This document shows, in pieces, positions 7,143-16,005 of a stretch of DNA of 64,000 bases. This stretch comes from SB11 sp037968475 (GTDB taxonomy: Bacteria > Bacteroidota > Bacteroidia > UBA8524), in contig JBBKVO010000045.1 of NCBI GenBank assembly GCA_037968475.1, positions 1 through 64,000 on the forward strand, given 5' to 3'. The position numbers and the translations under genes were made by a program. The notes beneath the pieces were generated by a model. The model was not told where the DNA came from. It saw nothing but the letters and a program-made list of their open reading frames with translations, and did no database searches. Every line of letters starts with the position of its first letter. Position 1 is the first letter of the stretch.

Positions 7143-7847
7143 TTATGCGGTTAAATCCCATATTTTTTGATTTTGTGCAACGTATTGCTTGGCATCTTCG
7201 CCATCAACACTGCTTTTAAATTCACCTTCAAGTTGCCAAGCGGGTAGTTTTTGGTTGAGATAAGAAGCGAAATCAAGCGAGTAGATATAGTTTTCAATAC
7301 CTTTTATGGTAGTACACAAGTAGGGGCTTTTGCCTTGGCGGTGTAGTCTGCGCGATAGCTCGCAATGCTCGTAGCCATAAATATCAAACCGCTCATCATA
7401 CCATATTTTTCCGCACTTTTCAATATCAAAATACAGCATACAACCCCATAAGTGGCTCATGCTTAGTAAGTCATTATTTTGGGTAAGCACAGTATTGTGC
7501 CCCTCGATAGGGACGGCGTAGCTAAGGTGTGCTTGTTGGCTATCAATAATGGGTTGCCACCATTTATCGGTAATAGGGAAACAATCATCATCAAACAAAA
7601 AAATATGTGTGCAGTCTGCATTGTATAGGTGATGCAGGCATTTGTTTTTTGCTTTGGCTATACCAATGCGGGTTTGTCCTGTTTCAGTAGCAGGTATAGT
7701 GTAGTCTATTGTAGAAGCATCGTTGTAGCTAAATATCTCAAACTGCGCACTATTGTTGGGCGTATAGGTATAAAAGTATTTAAGACACAACTCAAAAACT
7801 TTAGGACGGTTACGGGTAGTAATACCAATACCAATTTTGGGTAACAT
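7143..7847 (-). CDS. Family 2-like glycosyltransferase
   Basis: 234 residues. The start IGIGITTRNRPKVFELCL is typical of family 2 enzymes, and FLFDDDCFP near residue 95 is a DXD-type motif. GYEHCELSRRLHRQGK near residue 160 resembles the acceptor-side catalytic region (ED-like motif followed by RR). No transmembrane segment. The downstream glycosyltransferase-like gene starts 2 nt after its stop, so they are probably made together and modify the same molecule. Substrates cannot be inferred. Confidence 0.7.
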   Translation of the reverse strand: MLPKIGIGITTRNRPKVFELCLKYFYTYTPNNSAQFEIFSYNDASTIDYTIPATETGQTRIGIAKAKNKCLHHLYNADCTHIFLFDDDCFPITDKWWQPIIDSQQAHLSYAVPIEGHNTVLTQNNDLLSMSHLWGCMLYFDIEKCGKIWYDERFDIYGYEHCELSRRLHRQGKSPYLCTTIKGIENYIYSLDFASYLNQKLPAWQLEGEFKSSVDGEDAKQYVAQNQKIWDLTA

Positions 7848-7910
7848 AAGCTAGTAAGGTTTTTCCTGTAATAGCATTTTGTTCTTTTTGAGAAGGAAGG
7901 GGGATAAAAC

Positions 7911-7939
7911 AAAAGAGGCCGCATTTGCGGCCTCTTTTA
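7911..7939. terminator. Bidirectional intrinsic terminator
   Basis: AAAAGAGGCCGC, loop ATTT, and its complement with T residues on both sides. It lies 28 nt after the stop of the response-regulator gene (minus strand) and separates that operon from the glycosyltransferase pair. Confidence 0.85.
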
Positions 7940-7966
7940 TATAAATATTTTAGGGGTGATAGTAGA

Positions 7967-8623
7967 TTACATAATTTTTACGACCCCATTTTTTATGGCA
8001 AAAATCACTAAACCTACACGGGTACGCACACTTATTTTTTGGAATAGCGAATCGCGGTAGCCGTCAACTGTTCGTACGCTCACATTCATCAACTCGGCTA
8101 TTTCTTTGTACGATAAATCGTTGCAAATGTGCTCTAAAAAGGTAATCTCGCGTTGGCTAAGTTTATCCAATATATCCGAGTTTTTATCCCAACGGGTATG
8201 GTAGTTTATAGAGTTTGCCATTGTTTTAGACACATATTCTGAGTAGTAATACCCTTTGTTGTGTACATCATCAATAGCAGTAAAAAGCTCATCAGGGTCG
8301 GCATCTTTCAGCACATACCCTCTTGCGCCTAGTTTTATCATTTTTATAATTGCCGCTTCATTGTCCTCAACGGTTACAGCAATTATACGTACCATAGGGT
8401 AGTCTTTACGTAGCTTGCCAGCCACTGTAAAACCATCTTGCCCTTGCATACTAATATCCAACAAAACCACTTCAGGTTCTTGGCCTGAGCGTAGATAATC
8501 AAAAAACTCAGCCCCACTTTCGGCCTCAAAAATTATCTCAAACTTTTCTTCGGTTTCAAGAAGATTGGCTAAAGCCCTTCTAAAAAGTTTATGGTCATCA
8601 ACCAAAGCAATTTTTATAGGCAT
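7967..8623 (-). CDS. NarL/FixJ-type response regulator
   Basis: 218 residues. The receiver domain (about 1-120) has the acidic pair Asp9-Asp10, phospho-acceptor Asp56 in LLDIS, Thr84 and Lys106 in VLKDAD. The C-terminal LuxR-type helix-turn-helix (about 150-212) includes LSQREITFLE and NVSVRTVDGYRDSLFQKI. It is the last gene of a four-gene operon, 4 nt after the histidine kinase gene, which should be its phosphodonor. Its targets may include the divergent gene at 10771, but no operator was identified. Confidence 0.93.
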   Translation of the reverse strand: MPIKIALVDDHKLFRRALANLLETEEKFEIIFEAESGAEFFDYLRSGQEPEVVLLDISMQGQDGFTVAGKLRKDYPMVRIIAVTVEDNEAAIIKMIKLGARGYVLKDADPDELFTAIDDVHNKGYYYSEYVSKTMANSINYHTRWDKNSDILDKLSQREITFLEHICNDLSYKEIAELMNVSVRTVDGYRDSLFQKISVRTRVGLVIFAIKNGVVKIM

Positions 8624-8627
8624 ATAT

Positions 8628-9464
8628 TTAGTTATTAGTAGGGTTTTTTAATAAAGTGTTTTTGGTTGGTGCAGTAATTTTAATTACTGTTCCCGTGTCT
8701 TCACTACTTTCCAAAGTTAATACACCACCAATAATTTTCACCCTATTCTTCATATTTCTTAATCCATTACCACTTAGTACAGCTCCTCTTTTCTCAATAT
8801 CGCCTATGCTAAACCCCTTACCGTCGTCAGCTACAGTAAGTATCAACTCATCAGGAGAGTAATGCAACTCAACCGTCAAATTTTTTGCCTCAGCGTGTTT
8901 TATAGCGTTATTTAGTAGCTCTTGTGTTATTCTAAAAAGTACAATCTGTATTCTACCATCAAACTTATAAGGAGCGCCTTCTGTTTTAAGATGGGTAGTT
9001 AAAAAACCTGTTCGGTTTACTTTTTCAAGTTCTATTTTTAATGATTCTTCTAAACCAAAGTTTGAGATAAAATCTTGCGAAAGCGTTTTGGTAATGCTAC
9101 GCATATCATTAATAACGCCTGAAACTTGTACTTTCAGTTCGTCTATTATTTCAGTTTCTTTTTCGGCATTTCCACCAACCATTCGACCAAGTTTAACAAG
9201 GTTTAACTTAACTACGGATAGCATTTGCCCGAGATTATCGTGTATTTCTGCGGCAACGCTATTAAGAACCTGTTCTTGTAGCTCAATTTTCGATTTTAAC
9301 ATCTCGTTGTTAAAGTCTTCGCGCATTTTTTGCACCTGCCTTTTGTATTTGTATGCCCTGCGTTGGTATACAAACAAAAACAGCACAATAAAGCTGACTA
9401 GCAGCAGCAGTATTATTGTTACTATTACAATAAGTTGAATTATATCCGATTCTTTTGTTTGCAA
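8628..9464 (-). CDS. HisKA_3-type sensor histidine kinase lacking an obvious sensor domain
   Basis: 278 residues. One N-terminal membrane helix (about 10-33) has almost nothing outside the membrane. It is followed by a coiled linker, the HisKA_3 dimerisation and phosphorylation region with EIHDNLGQML (His75), and a GHKL ATPase domain with ELLNNAIKHA (N box), DDGKGF and GNGLRNMKNR. With no periplasmic or PAS domain visible, sensing must come from the helix or a partner. The start codon lies inside the 3' end of the 7-TM gene (25-nt overlap), so the two are translationally linked and the 7-TM protein is a good candidate sensor. Confidence 0.92.
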   Translation of the reverse strand: MQTKESDIIQLIVIVTIILLLLVSFIVLFLFVYQRRAYKYKRQVQKMREDFNNEMLKSKIELQEQVLNSVAAEIHDNLGQMLSVVKLNLVKLGRMVGGNAEKETEIIDELKVQVSGVINDMRSITKTLSQDFISNFGLEESLKIELEKVNRTGFLTTHLKTEGAPYKFDGRIQIVLFRITQELLNNAIKHAEAKNLTVELHYSPDELILTVADDGKGFSIGDIEKRGAVLSGNGLRNMKNRVKIIGGVLTLESSEDTGTVIKITAPTKNTLLKNPTNN

Positions 9465-10087
9465 AGTATTCCTATTGTAAAGAGTATATTCTGAAGAATA
9501 TTCAGAACGGAGTTAATCGTCCATATCGAAGTTCGCAGACTAGGGGGTAAATGTATATACTTTTGAAAGTAGTTAAACAAAATTATAGTGCCAACGCTAT
9601 AAAATAAAATCCCAGTACTAATCCAAAACATAGGCACTTTTGTTAGGTTTGAGTGTTCAATGCCTTTAATGAGTTGATAGAAATATAAAAGTGTAGTAAC
9701 GGCAATAGTGAAACCACCTACAGTGGTTGTTAAAGTGTTAAAATTATAGAGCCCATTGATAACGAGTATATCAAGCAAATATACAGTGATAGTTATAACT
9801 GAAAATGCCAATACAATATTCTTTAATCTTGCACCTTGGAAAACAGAATAATAAAGATAAAAATAAACTAAATATTCAATTATAGAAAATATGTTGTAAA
9901 GGTGAAGGTTTTGTAACCCTGAAATAGCCAAATAAGCACAGACACTTTCTTTTAAGAATGTTATAAACAAATAAATAGAAAAGAGCCTTAACTTGTTATC
10001 AAGGCTCTTAAAATTAATTAAACTTCCAGCAATAGGTAGTATTACTGAAAAAGTAGAAACATACGAAAATAGATATGTTGAGGTCAA
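9440..10087 (-). CDS. Seven-TM membrane protein, putative sensory partner of the kinase
   Basis: 215 residues with about seven hydrophobic helices (near 8-26, 35-55, 62-80, 87-107, 116-137, 147-170 and 183-207) and short loops, ending in the basic tail CKQKNRI. No named family is recognised. It overlaps the kinase gene by 25 nt and lies 3 nt after the 116-residue gene. The helix count, the absence of soluble domains and the fixed position before a sensorless kinase suggest a membrane sensor, in the manner of 7TM receptor modules. That role is inference. Confidence 0.7.
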   Translation of the reverse strand: MTSTYLFSYVSTFSVILPIAGSLINFKSLDNKLRLFSIYLFITFLKESVCAYLAISGLQNLHLYNIFSIIEYLVYFYLYYSVFQGARLKNIVLAFSVITITVYLLDILVINGLYNFNTLTTTVGGFTIAVTTLLYFYQLIKGIEHSNLTKVPMFWISTGILFYSVGTIILFNYFQKYIHLPPSLRTSIWTINSVLNILQNILFTIGILCKQKNRI

Positions 10088-10090
10088 TTT

Positions 10091-10441
10091 TTAACTGTTA
10101 AGTGGACTTCCGTTGGTATCGCATTGCATAGGGCAGGGTATTCCGTGATCTAATATTTGGTGATTAGCGCCTATTTGGTCGTTTTCCATGGTATTAGCAC
10201 CAACAAGTACTAAGTTAAGTTCTTCCCAGGTTTTGTCTCCTTCAGTAACTTCAACTGCACCAAAGTAGCAGCGTATGCCAACACAATCAGCTTGATCGAG
10301 AAGGCTCATTAGCTTCTCTCTACCAAAAAAAATAGCTTTTCTTTTCCTGTCGCCAGTTAAAAAAGTATTCCTGTAGTCTTTTGTCATTGTGCTTCCCTCT
10401 GAAATAGAGATAAAAGTTCCTTCTGATCCGTTAAATGCCAT
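10091..10441 (-). CDS. Conserved-looking small protein of unknown function
   Basis: 116 residues, soluble, with no signal peptide. An N-terminal part is rich in Ser, Thr and Gly (ISEGSTMTKDYR), followed by a central helix (REKLMSLLDQADCVG), a beta-rich stretch and a C-terminal CPMQC motif (Cys103, Cys107). Cys53 and Cys58 could complete a four-Cys metal or disulfide set. It is the first gene of the two-component operon. No family is recognised; it could be an input or output protein for the kinase system. Confidence 0.6.
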   Translation of the reverse strand: MAFNGSEGTFISISEGSTMTKDYRNTFLTGDRKRKAIFFGREKLMSLLDQADCVGIRCYFGAVEVTEGDKTWEELNLVLVGANTMENDQIGANHQILDHGIPCPMQCDTNGSPLNS

Positions 10442-10770
10442 AAGTTTAAGTTTTTTAAGTTAACACTAGATTAATACGGCTAAATTAGTTATTATAAGTA
10501 GTAAAGTGAAAAATTGTACGTTACCGTTTAAACACCTGTTTTGTATTTTATTGATTATAAGTGTTTTATAATTTTTTAAAGTGCGTAAAATGGGTTTTTA
10601 CACTTATGTTTATACCGTTAAAAAACGGTGTTTATATAAGCTAAAATTGTATAAAAGAAGTATAAGAAACCGATTTTTTCAAGGTTAATTCGTCGAATTA
10701 GTAAATACTGATACTATAAAATTTCGGTAGAGTATTTATATTCGTGTTTTATACAAAAGCTACACTACTT
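10442..10770. other. Divergent intergenic region
   Basis: About 330 AT-rich bases between the start of the two-component operon (minus) and the DUF3857 gene (plus), so promoters for both should lie here. I see the hairpin ACCGTTAAAAAACGGT at about 10615-10630 and the palindrome AATTCGTCGAATT near 10688. No gene was found. Confidence 0.5.
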
Positions 10771-13700
10771 ATGCGTAAACATTTTTTATTTATTGCCTTA
10801 CTTTTTACATCGCTGTGGTCTGTTGCACAACAGGCAAAGCTTGATGAGGCTTGGGATGCTTTTAATACCAACAATCCCCAAAAGGCCATTAAACTATTCT
10901 CTGAGGCTTCAAGCAATGAAGCAACTGCAGAGGAAGCCTTACTTGCACTTACTATAATAAATTCTGATGAGGGCAACACAAAAGAGGCTATGGAAAATTT
11001 TAGCCAATTTTATAAGGTATCGTCTAATCCATATCCGTATATGGATATGCTTTTTTATACCGCAGGTGTTGCCAATGGTAATGGTATAATGGGCAAAGAG
11101 CGCATCAAATTTTTGCAAGCGTTTTTAAAAGACCCCAAACTGCCGGGTACAATTGCAGCAAAAATTCATTCTACATTAGGGAACCATTATGAAGGTATTG
11201 GTAAATTTAAAGATGCCAATAAAGAGTTTGACCAAATAGGGTCAATTACCAATTGGATGGCAGTGGGCTCTTTTGAGAATATCTCGGCTAGTGGGTTTGA
11301 TAAAGGATATGAGCCTATTGATAATCCCTCAGCTACTAAAACTTTTAAAAATAAGTATGGAGCTAGTGTAAACTGGTTTACGTTAAAAGAAGCACGTACC
11401 GATAAATGGGTTGACAATGAGTACTACTTTTATGCAGGCAATGCAATAGTTTACTCGCAAACTTTTGTCAATTCACCAACCGAACAAAAAGTTCAATTTA
11501 GGATTGGCGTTTCAGGCTCACTAAAAATGTGGGTAAACGATAATCTTATAATTAGCGAAGCAGAAGAACGTAATAACGGCCTAGATAGTTACTGGATTGG
11601 TGTAACCCTTAAACAAGGCTATAACCGTATTTTGATACAAATAGGTGAGAGCGAAGCAAATAACTCAAACTTTATGTTACGTATTACCGATGATAACGGT
11701 AATACTATACAAGGCTTAACCTTTGATGATAAAAAAGACCAGTCGTATGATAAAGGCAGTGTAGCATTTGCTCTTATACCACAAAGTACTCTTGCTTTTT
11801 TTGAGCAACTGGTAAAAGATAAGCCCAGCTTTTTGAATCATATATTAATGGCAAGGATGTACTCAAACCTTGATATGCGTTTACAAGCACGTAAAACCTT
11901 GAAAAAAGCTGAAGAAATGGCACCACAAAGCAGCTATATACAGTTAAAATTGGTTCAAGTATATCAAAGCGAAGGAAACCGCACAGCAACAGCAAAAGTG
12001 GTGGAGTGGCTAAAAGATAATGATAAAGAAAATGTGATATCGTTAGACCTGTTTTTTGATGAAGCTATTGAAAACGAAAACTATGAAAAAGCGGATTCGT
12101 TATTAGATGCAATTCAAAGCAAATTAGGATCAAGGGCAGAAAGCGTATACGAGAAAAAAATGTCGTTATACGGCGCGCAGGAAAAAAATGAAGTTCTGAT
12201 ACGAGTTATCGAAGAAGCCTATAAGGCATATCCTGAAAATTATCTATTTGTTTTGTACAAATCGTTTCTTGAGCAAGGTAAAAAGAATACTGTTGGTGCA
12301 ATGAGAGTAATGGAGAAGTACAATAAAAAAAGGTATAATACTTCAGCAATGAAACGCCTTGCGGGTATGTATTTTGAAAACTCAAGGCTAGATGCGGGTT
12401 TAAGTTTATATAAGAAGATGATAAAAAATGACCCGATTGCAGTAGGTATATATAGCGAGTTGGCTGATATATATGTGCAATTGCGTCAATATGATGCCGC
12501 TATTGAGTTGATGGATCAGGCCATTGATATAGCACCTTATATAGGTAAATATTGGAGTATGCGTGCCAAATGCTATGCTGAGCAAAACAAAGAAATTGTA
12601 GCCAAAACGAATTATAGAAGAGCTATTGAGCTTACCCCTACCTACTTTGATGCCCGTCGCAAGCTGCGTAAACTAAACGGTAAGAAAGAAGACATATTCT
12701 CAAACTTTGATGAAACTGATGTATACGCTGCATTTGCAAAAGCAGGAAAAGCCGAAGACTATCCCGATGATAATAGTGTTATACTTATAAACTCGGTACA
12801 AAGGGTGGTATATAGCGATGGTGTATCAGAAGAAAAACACACTTTAGTAGCCAAAGTATTTAATGCCGCAGGTATTGATGCTTGGAAAGAATACGGAGTA
12901 TCGTCTTATGGCTCGCAAAATGCAACTATTGAAAAAGTTGAGGTACTAAAAGCAAACGGATCTAAACTTGAAGCCGAACGCAACGGCGGCAATATAGTGT
13001 TTACTAACCTTGAGGCTGGCGATGGTGTACACATTACCTATAAAGTAGAAAACTACCAAAGCGGTAAACTAGCGCCTCACTTTACTGATAAGCACTATTT
13101 TGACTTGTTTTATCCTGTAGTAAAATCATCATACTCGCTACTAATTCACCCTGATATTAAATTCAAATATCAATTTACTAACGGTGGTTTTGAACCTAAG
13201 AAAGAAGACCGCGAAGAGTTTAACTACTACCATTGGGAGAAAAATGATGTAGCAGCACTTAAAGGCGAATCGTTCATGTCGGAGATTACAGATTTTGGTG
13301 AGGTATTAGATATATCATCATTCCCTGATTGGAAGTTTATCTCAAACTGGTATTCTGATTTGGCCAAAACCAAAGCAAAATCAGACTACGAAGTAAAAGA
13401 GATTGCAGCCGAAATTTTTAAAGATGCAGAAGGCTTATCTAAAATAGAAAAAGTAAAATTGGTGCATAATTACATTGTAGAAAATGTGCGTTATAGCTCG
13501 GTTTCATTCCGCCAAAGTGGTTTGATACCTCAAAAAGCATCAAAAGTAATTAATACCCGTGTGGGCGATTGTAAAGACGTATCAACCCTGTTTGTAGCGC
13601 TTTGCCGCGAAGCAGGTATTGATAGTGCTCGCTTGGTACTTATAAACACCCGCGATAATGGTAAAAAAGACCTTTTGCTACCCTCGATAGATTTTAACCA

Positions 13701-14514
13701 TTGTATAGGTAATATAACTGCCGATGGACAAGAGTATTTTGTTGAGCTAACATCGGATAAAAACGGTTTTGGAACATTTCCCAACACCCTTAAAAATGCG
13801 TTTGCACTAAAAATATATGATGAAAGCGAAGCCACAAGTCAAGAGCCATTTTTCTTAAATCCAAAAACTAAAACGCCCGATAATATTATACGTAATGTAA
13901 ATGTGGAGTTTAAAGGAAAAGAGATGTTGATTGATATAAAATCGCTAAAAACAGGTGATTGGGCAAGCGATATGCGCTATAGATACGCTGATATACCGGA
14001 AAGCGAAAGACGTAAAAAATTACTACAAAGCCTATCAGGCGATAATGCCAGCGTGAAACTAAACACATTTGGTTTTGAAAAACTAGATGCAATTAGCGAT
14101 TCTTTAAACTATAGCTATAACTATAACTTAGGTAATGCTACAACCGTAATTACAGGGTTAAATATTTTTAGCCTTCCTTGGGCTGATAAAATTTCAAGCA
14201 TATCATTCATGTCAAACGAAGAGCGTAAATACCCTATTAACTTTTGGGATTATTTGGAGTTTGATAAAGCACAAGAAACAATAAACATTTCATTCCCTAC
14301 AGGTACGAAATTAGCCGAAATGCCTAAAAATGTTAGCCTATCGTGCAGTGCCGCCGATTATAAAATCACCTACAAAATGGAGGGAACTAAATTGGTAGCT
14401 GTGCGTGAAATGAAAGTGAAAAAGGATGTGGTTAACCCCAGTGAATACGACGAGTTGAAAAGCTTTTTTGAGAAAGTGGTAGAAGAAGATACCCGCCAAT
14501 TGGCTTTTAAATAG
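10771..14514 (+). CDS. Secreted TPR-DUF3857-transglutaminase-like protein
   Basis: 1247 residues from the ATG at 10771; a GTG at 10744 is possible but would put nine extra residues before the signal peptide MRKHFLFIALLFTSLWSVA. Residues 25-620 contain TPR-like helical repeats interrupted by a beta-rich segment (about 165-310). A DUF3857-like beta domain begins near 675 (SVQRVVYSDGVSEEKHTL). A transglutaminase-like core follows near 930 with GDCKDVSTLFVAL (Cys) and FNHCIG (His). A C-terminal beta domain completes it. This is a common Bacteroidota envelope architecture of unknown function, probably periplasmic. It is divergent from the two-component operon and could be one of its targets. Confidence 0.85.
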   Translation: MRKHFLFIALLFTSLWSVAQQAKLDEAWDAFNTNNPQKAIKLFSEASSNEATAEEALLALTIINSDEGNTKEAMENFSQFYKVSSNPYPYMDMLFYTAGVANGNGIMGKERIKFLQAFLKDPKLPGTIAAKIHSTLGNHYEGIGKFKDANKEFDQIGSITNWMAVGSFENISASGFDKGYEPIDNPSATKTFKNKYGASVNWFTLKEARTDKWVDNEYYFYAGNAIVYSQTFVNSPTEQKVQFRIGVSGSLKMWVNDNLIISEAEERNNGLDSYWIGVTLKQGYNRILIQIGESEANNSNFMLRITDDNGNTIQGLTFDDKKDQSYDKGSVAFALIPQSTLAFFEQLVKDKPSFLNHILMARMYSNLDMRLQARKTLKKAEEMAPQSSYIQLKLVQVYQSEGNRTATAKVVEWLKDNDKENVISLDLFFDEAIENENYEKADSLLDAIQSKLGSRAESVYEKKMSLYGAQEKNEVLIRVIEEAYKAYPENYLFVLYKSFLEQGKKNTVGAMRVMEKYNKKRYNTSAMKRLAGMYFENSRLDAGLSLYKKMIKNDPIAVGIYSELADIYVQLRQYDAAIELMDQAIDIAPYIGKYWSMRAKCYAEQNKEIVAKTNYRRAIELTPTYFDARRKLRKLNGKKEDIFSNFDETDVYAAFAKAGKAEDYPDDNSVILINSVQRVVYSDGVSEEKHTLVAKVFNAAGIDAWKEYGVSSYGSQNATIEKVEVLKANGSKLEAERNGGNIVFTNLEAGDGVHITYKVENYQSGKLAPHFTDKHYFDLFYPVVKSSYSLLIHPDIKFKYQFTNGGFEPKKEDREEFNYYHWEKNDVAALKGESFMSEITDFGEVLDISSFPDWKFISNWYSDLAKTKAKSDYEVKEIAAEIFKDAEGLSKIEKVKLVHNYIVENVRYSSVSFRQSGLIPQKASKVINTRVGDCKDVSTLFVALCREAGIDSARLVLINTRDNGKKDLLLPSIDFNHCIGNITADGQEYFVELTSDKNGFGTFPNTLKNAFALKIYDESEATSQEPFFLNPKTKTPDNIIRNVNVEFKGKEMLIDIKSLKTGDWASDMRYRYADIPESERRKKLLQSLSGDNASVKLNTFGFEKLDAISDSLNYSYNYNLGNATTVITGLNIFSLPWADKISSISFMSNEERKYPINFWDYLEFDKAQETINISFPTGTKLAEMPKNVSLSCSAADYKITYKMEGTKLVAVREMKVKKDVVNPSEYDELKSFFEKVVEEDTRQLAFK

Positions 14515-14536
14515 AAAAAATCAAGAAAAGGAAATA

Positions 14537-14580
14537 AAAAACATAAGCCCATTCAAAATTTTGAATGGGCTTATGTTTTT
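14537..14580. terminator. Bidirectional terminator, perfect 44-bp palindrome
   Basis: Two 22-nt arms, each carrying ACATAAGCCCATTC, are perfect reverse complements with A-runs and T-runs at both ends. It lies between convergent genes (stops at 14514 and 14601) and can terminate both. Confidence 0.9.
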
Positions 14581-14600
14581 ATGTTCTAAAAATGAAAGTC

Positions 14601-16004
14601 TTATTTCAATATTTCAGCAGCAAGGGTTTCTAGTATCTCAACAGCCCTTTTTGAGGTTGCTGCTTGGCAATAGGTACGCAACACAGGTTCAGTGCCGCTG
14701 GCGCGTATCATAGTCCACTCGCCATTGCCCAAATGGAATTTCCATCCGTCAATATCCTCTACACTTTCAACCGTTAGGTTACCAAATTTTTTGTAGTTAC
14801 CCTCTTTACAATTGGTTAGTACCGTTTGTTTTTGGGCTTCGCTAATGTGGTGGTCAATACGTTCCATAGCAAATGCGCCTACATCATTGTATACCTCTTC
14901 AATAAGCTCATCAAGGCTTTTGCCTGTTTTTGCCATATATTCAAGCAAGGTAATACCCATCCAAAGGCCATCACGCTCAGGTATATGCCCCTTAATAGCT
15001 ATACCGCCACTCTCTTCGCCACCCACTAATACATCATCTTCAACCATAAACTCGCAAATGTATTTAAAGCCAATTTTGGTAATAATAGCTTCTAAGCCCA
15101 ATTGTTGGCAAAGGTCTTTTATTTTATCGGTGCAGCTAAAGCTAACGGCTACTTTGCCCGTCATACCTTTATGTTTCACCAAATAGTGTATCAGTAACAG
15201 TATTATATGGTGCGAATCGATAAACTTGCCTTTGGCATTGTATAGTCCAATACGGTCGGCATCGCCATCCGTAGCCAAACCAAAATCGATATCGCCTGCG
15301 GCTTTTATAGTCTCGCTAAGTTCTTGAAGGTTTTTGTCGATAGGTTCAGGTGCTTGCCCGTCAAAACCCGGGTTATCATCACAGTGTAAAAAAGTAGCTT
15401 CGGGAAACAAAGTACGCATCACATTCTGACCTGCACCGTACATAGCATCGTAAGCTATCTCAATATCCGATTTACGTATAGCATCCAAATCAAAACTATT
15501 CTCTACATGGGCTACGTATTCGTCTTCAAGGTTGATGTATTTTATTAATCCAATAGCCTCAAAGTGTGCTATGGTTTCGGTAGGTATTTCGTGTACTTCG
15601 GGTATCAAGCCTTCAACCTCATCAATCATAGCAGGGGTAGCGGGGCCACCATAGCTGGCTTTTATTTTAAAACCGTTATAGCTGGGGGGGTTGTGGCTGG
15701 CCGTGATAACAACACCTGCCGATGCTTTACGATTAAAAGTTCCCAAAGAAATCATTGGGGTACTAACAAAGCCTTTAGCTAAATATACTTTTATACCTTT
15801 TTTGGCTAATATTATTGCAGTTGTTTCGGCAAACATTTCGCCACCAAAGCGGCAATCGTGCCCTACAACAGCACTAGCTTCGGGATAGTTTTTGGTAAGC
15901 CACAAAGCAGTAGCTTCGGCTACACGTGCAAGATTATCAAGGGTATATTCTTTGGCTATAATAGCGCGCCAACCGTCGGTTCCAAACTTAATTTTTTCGT
16001 TCAT
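14601..16004 (-). CDS. Phosphoglucomutase/phosphomannomutase family protein
   Basis: 467 residues with the alpha-D-phosphohexomutase signatures in order. The phosphoserine loop is ITASHNPPSYNG (Ser103), the magnesium loop DGDADR (Asp246, 248, 250), the sugar-binding loop GGEESGG (about 330) and the phosphate-binding loop RASGTEPVLR (about 435). It interconverts hexose 1- and 6-phosphates in the cytosol for glycan precursor synthesis; which hexose cannot be told. The start is a normal ATG with GTDGWR near the N-terminus, as expected. It lies 1 nt from the secreted unknown gene upstream, suggesting an operon. Confidence 0.93.
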   Translation of the reverse strand: MNEKIKFGTDGWRAIIAKEYTLDNLARVAEATALWLTKNYPEASAVVGHDCRFGGEMFAETTAIILAKKGIKVYLAKGFVSTPMISLGTFNRKASAGVVITASHNPPSYNGFKIKASYGGPATPAMIDEVEGLIPEVHEIPTETIAHFEAIGLIKYINLEDEYVAHVENSFDLDAIRKSDIEIAYDAMYGAGQNVMRTLFPEATFLHCDDNPGFDGQAPEPIDKNLQELSETIKAAGDIDFGLATDGDADRIGLYNAKGKFIDSHHIILLLIHYLVKHKGMTGKVAVSFSCTDKIKDLCQQLGLEAIITKIGFKYICEFMVEDDVLVGGEESGGIAIKGHIPERDGLWMGITLLEYMAKTGKSLDELIEEVYNDVGAFAMERIDHHISEAQKQTVLTNCKEGNYKKFGNLTVESVEDIDGWKFHLGNGEWTMIRASGTEPVLRTYCQAATSKRAVEILETLAAEILK

Positions 16005-16005
16005 T

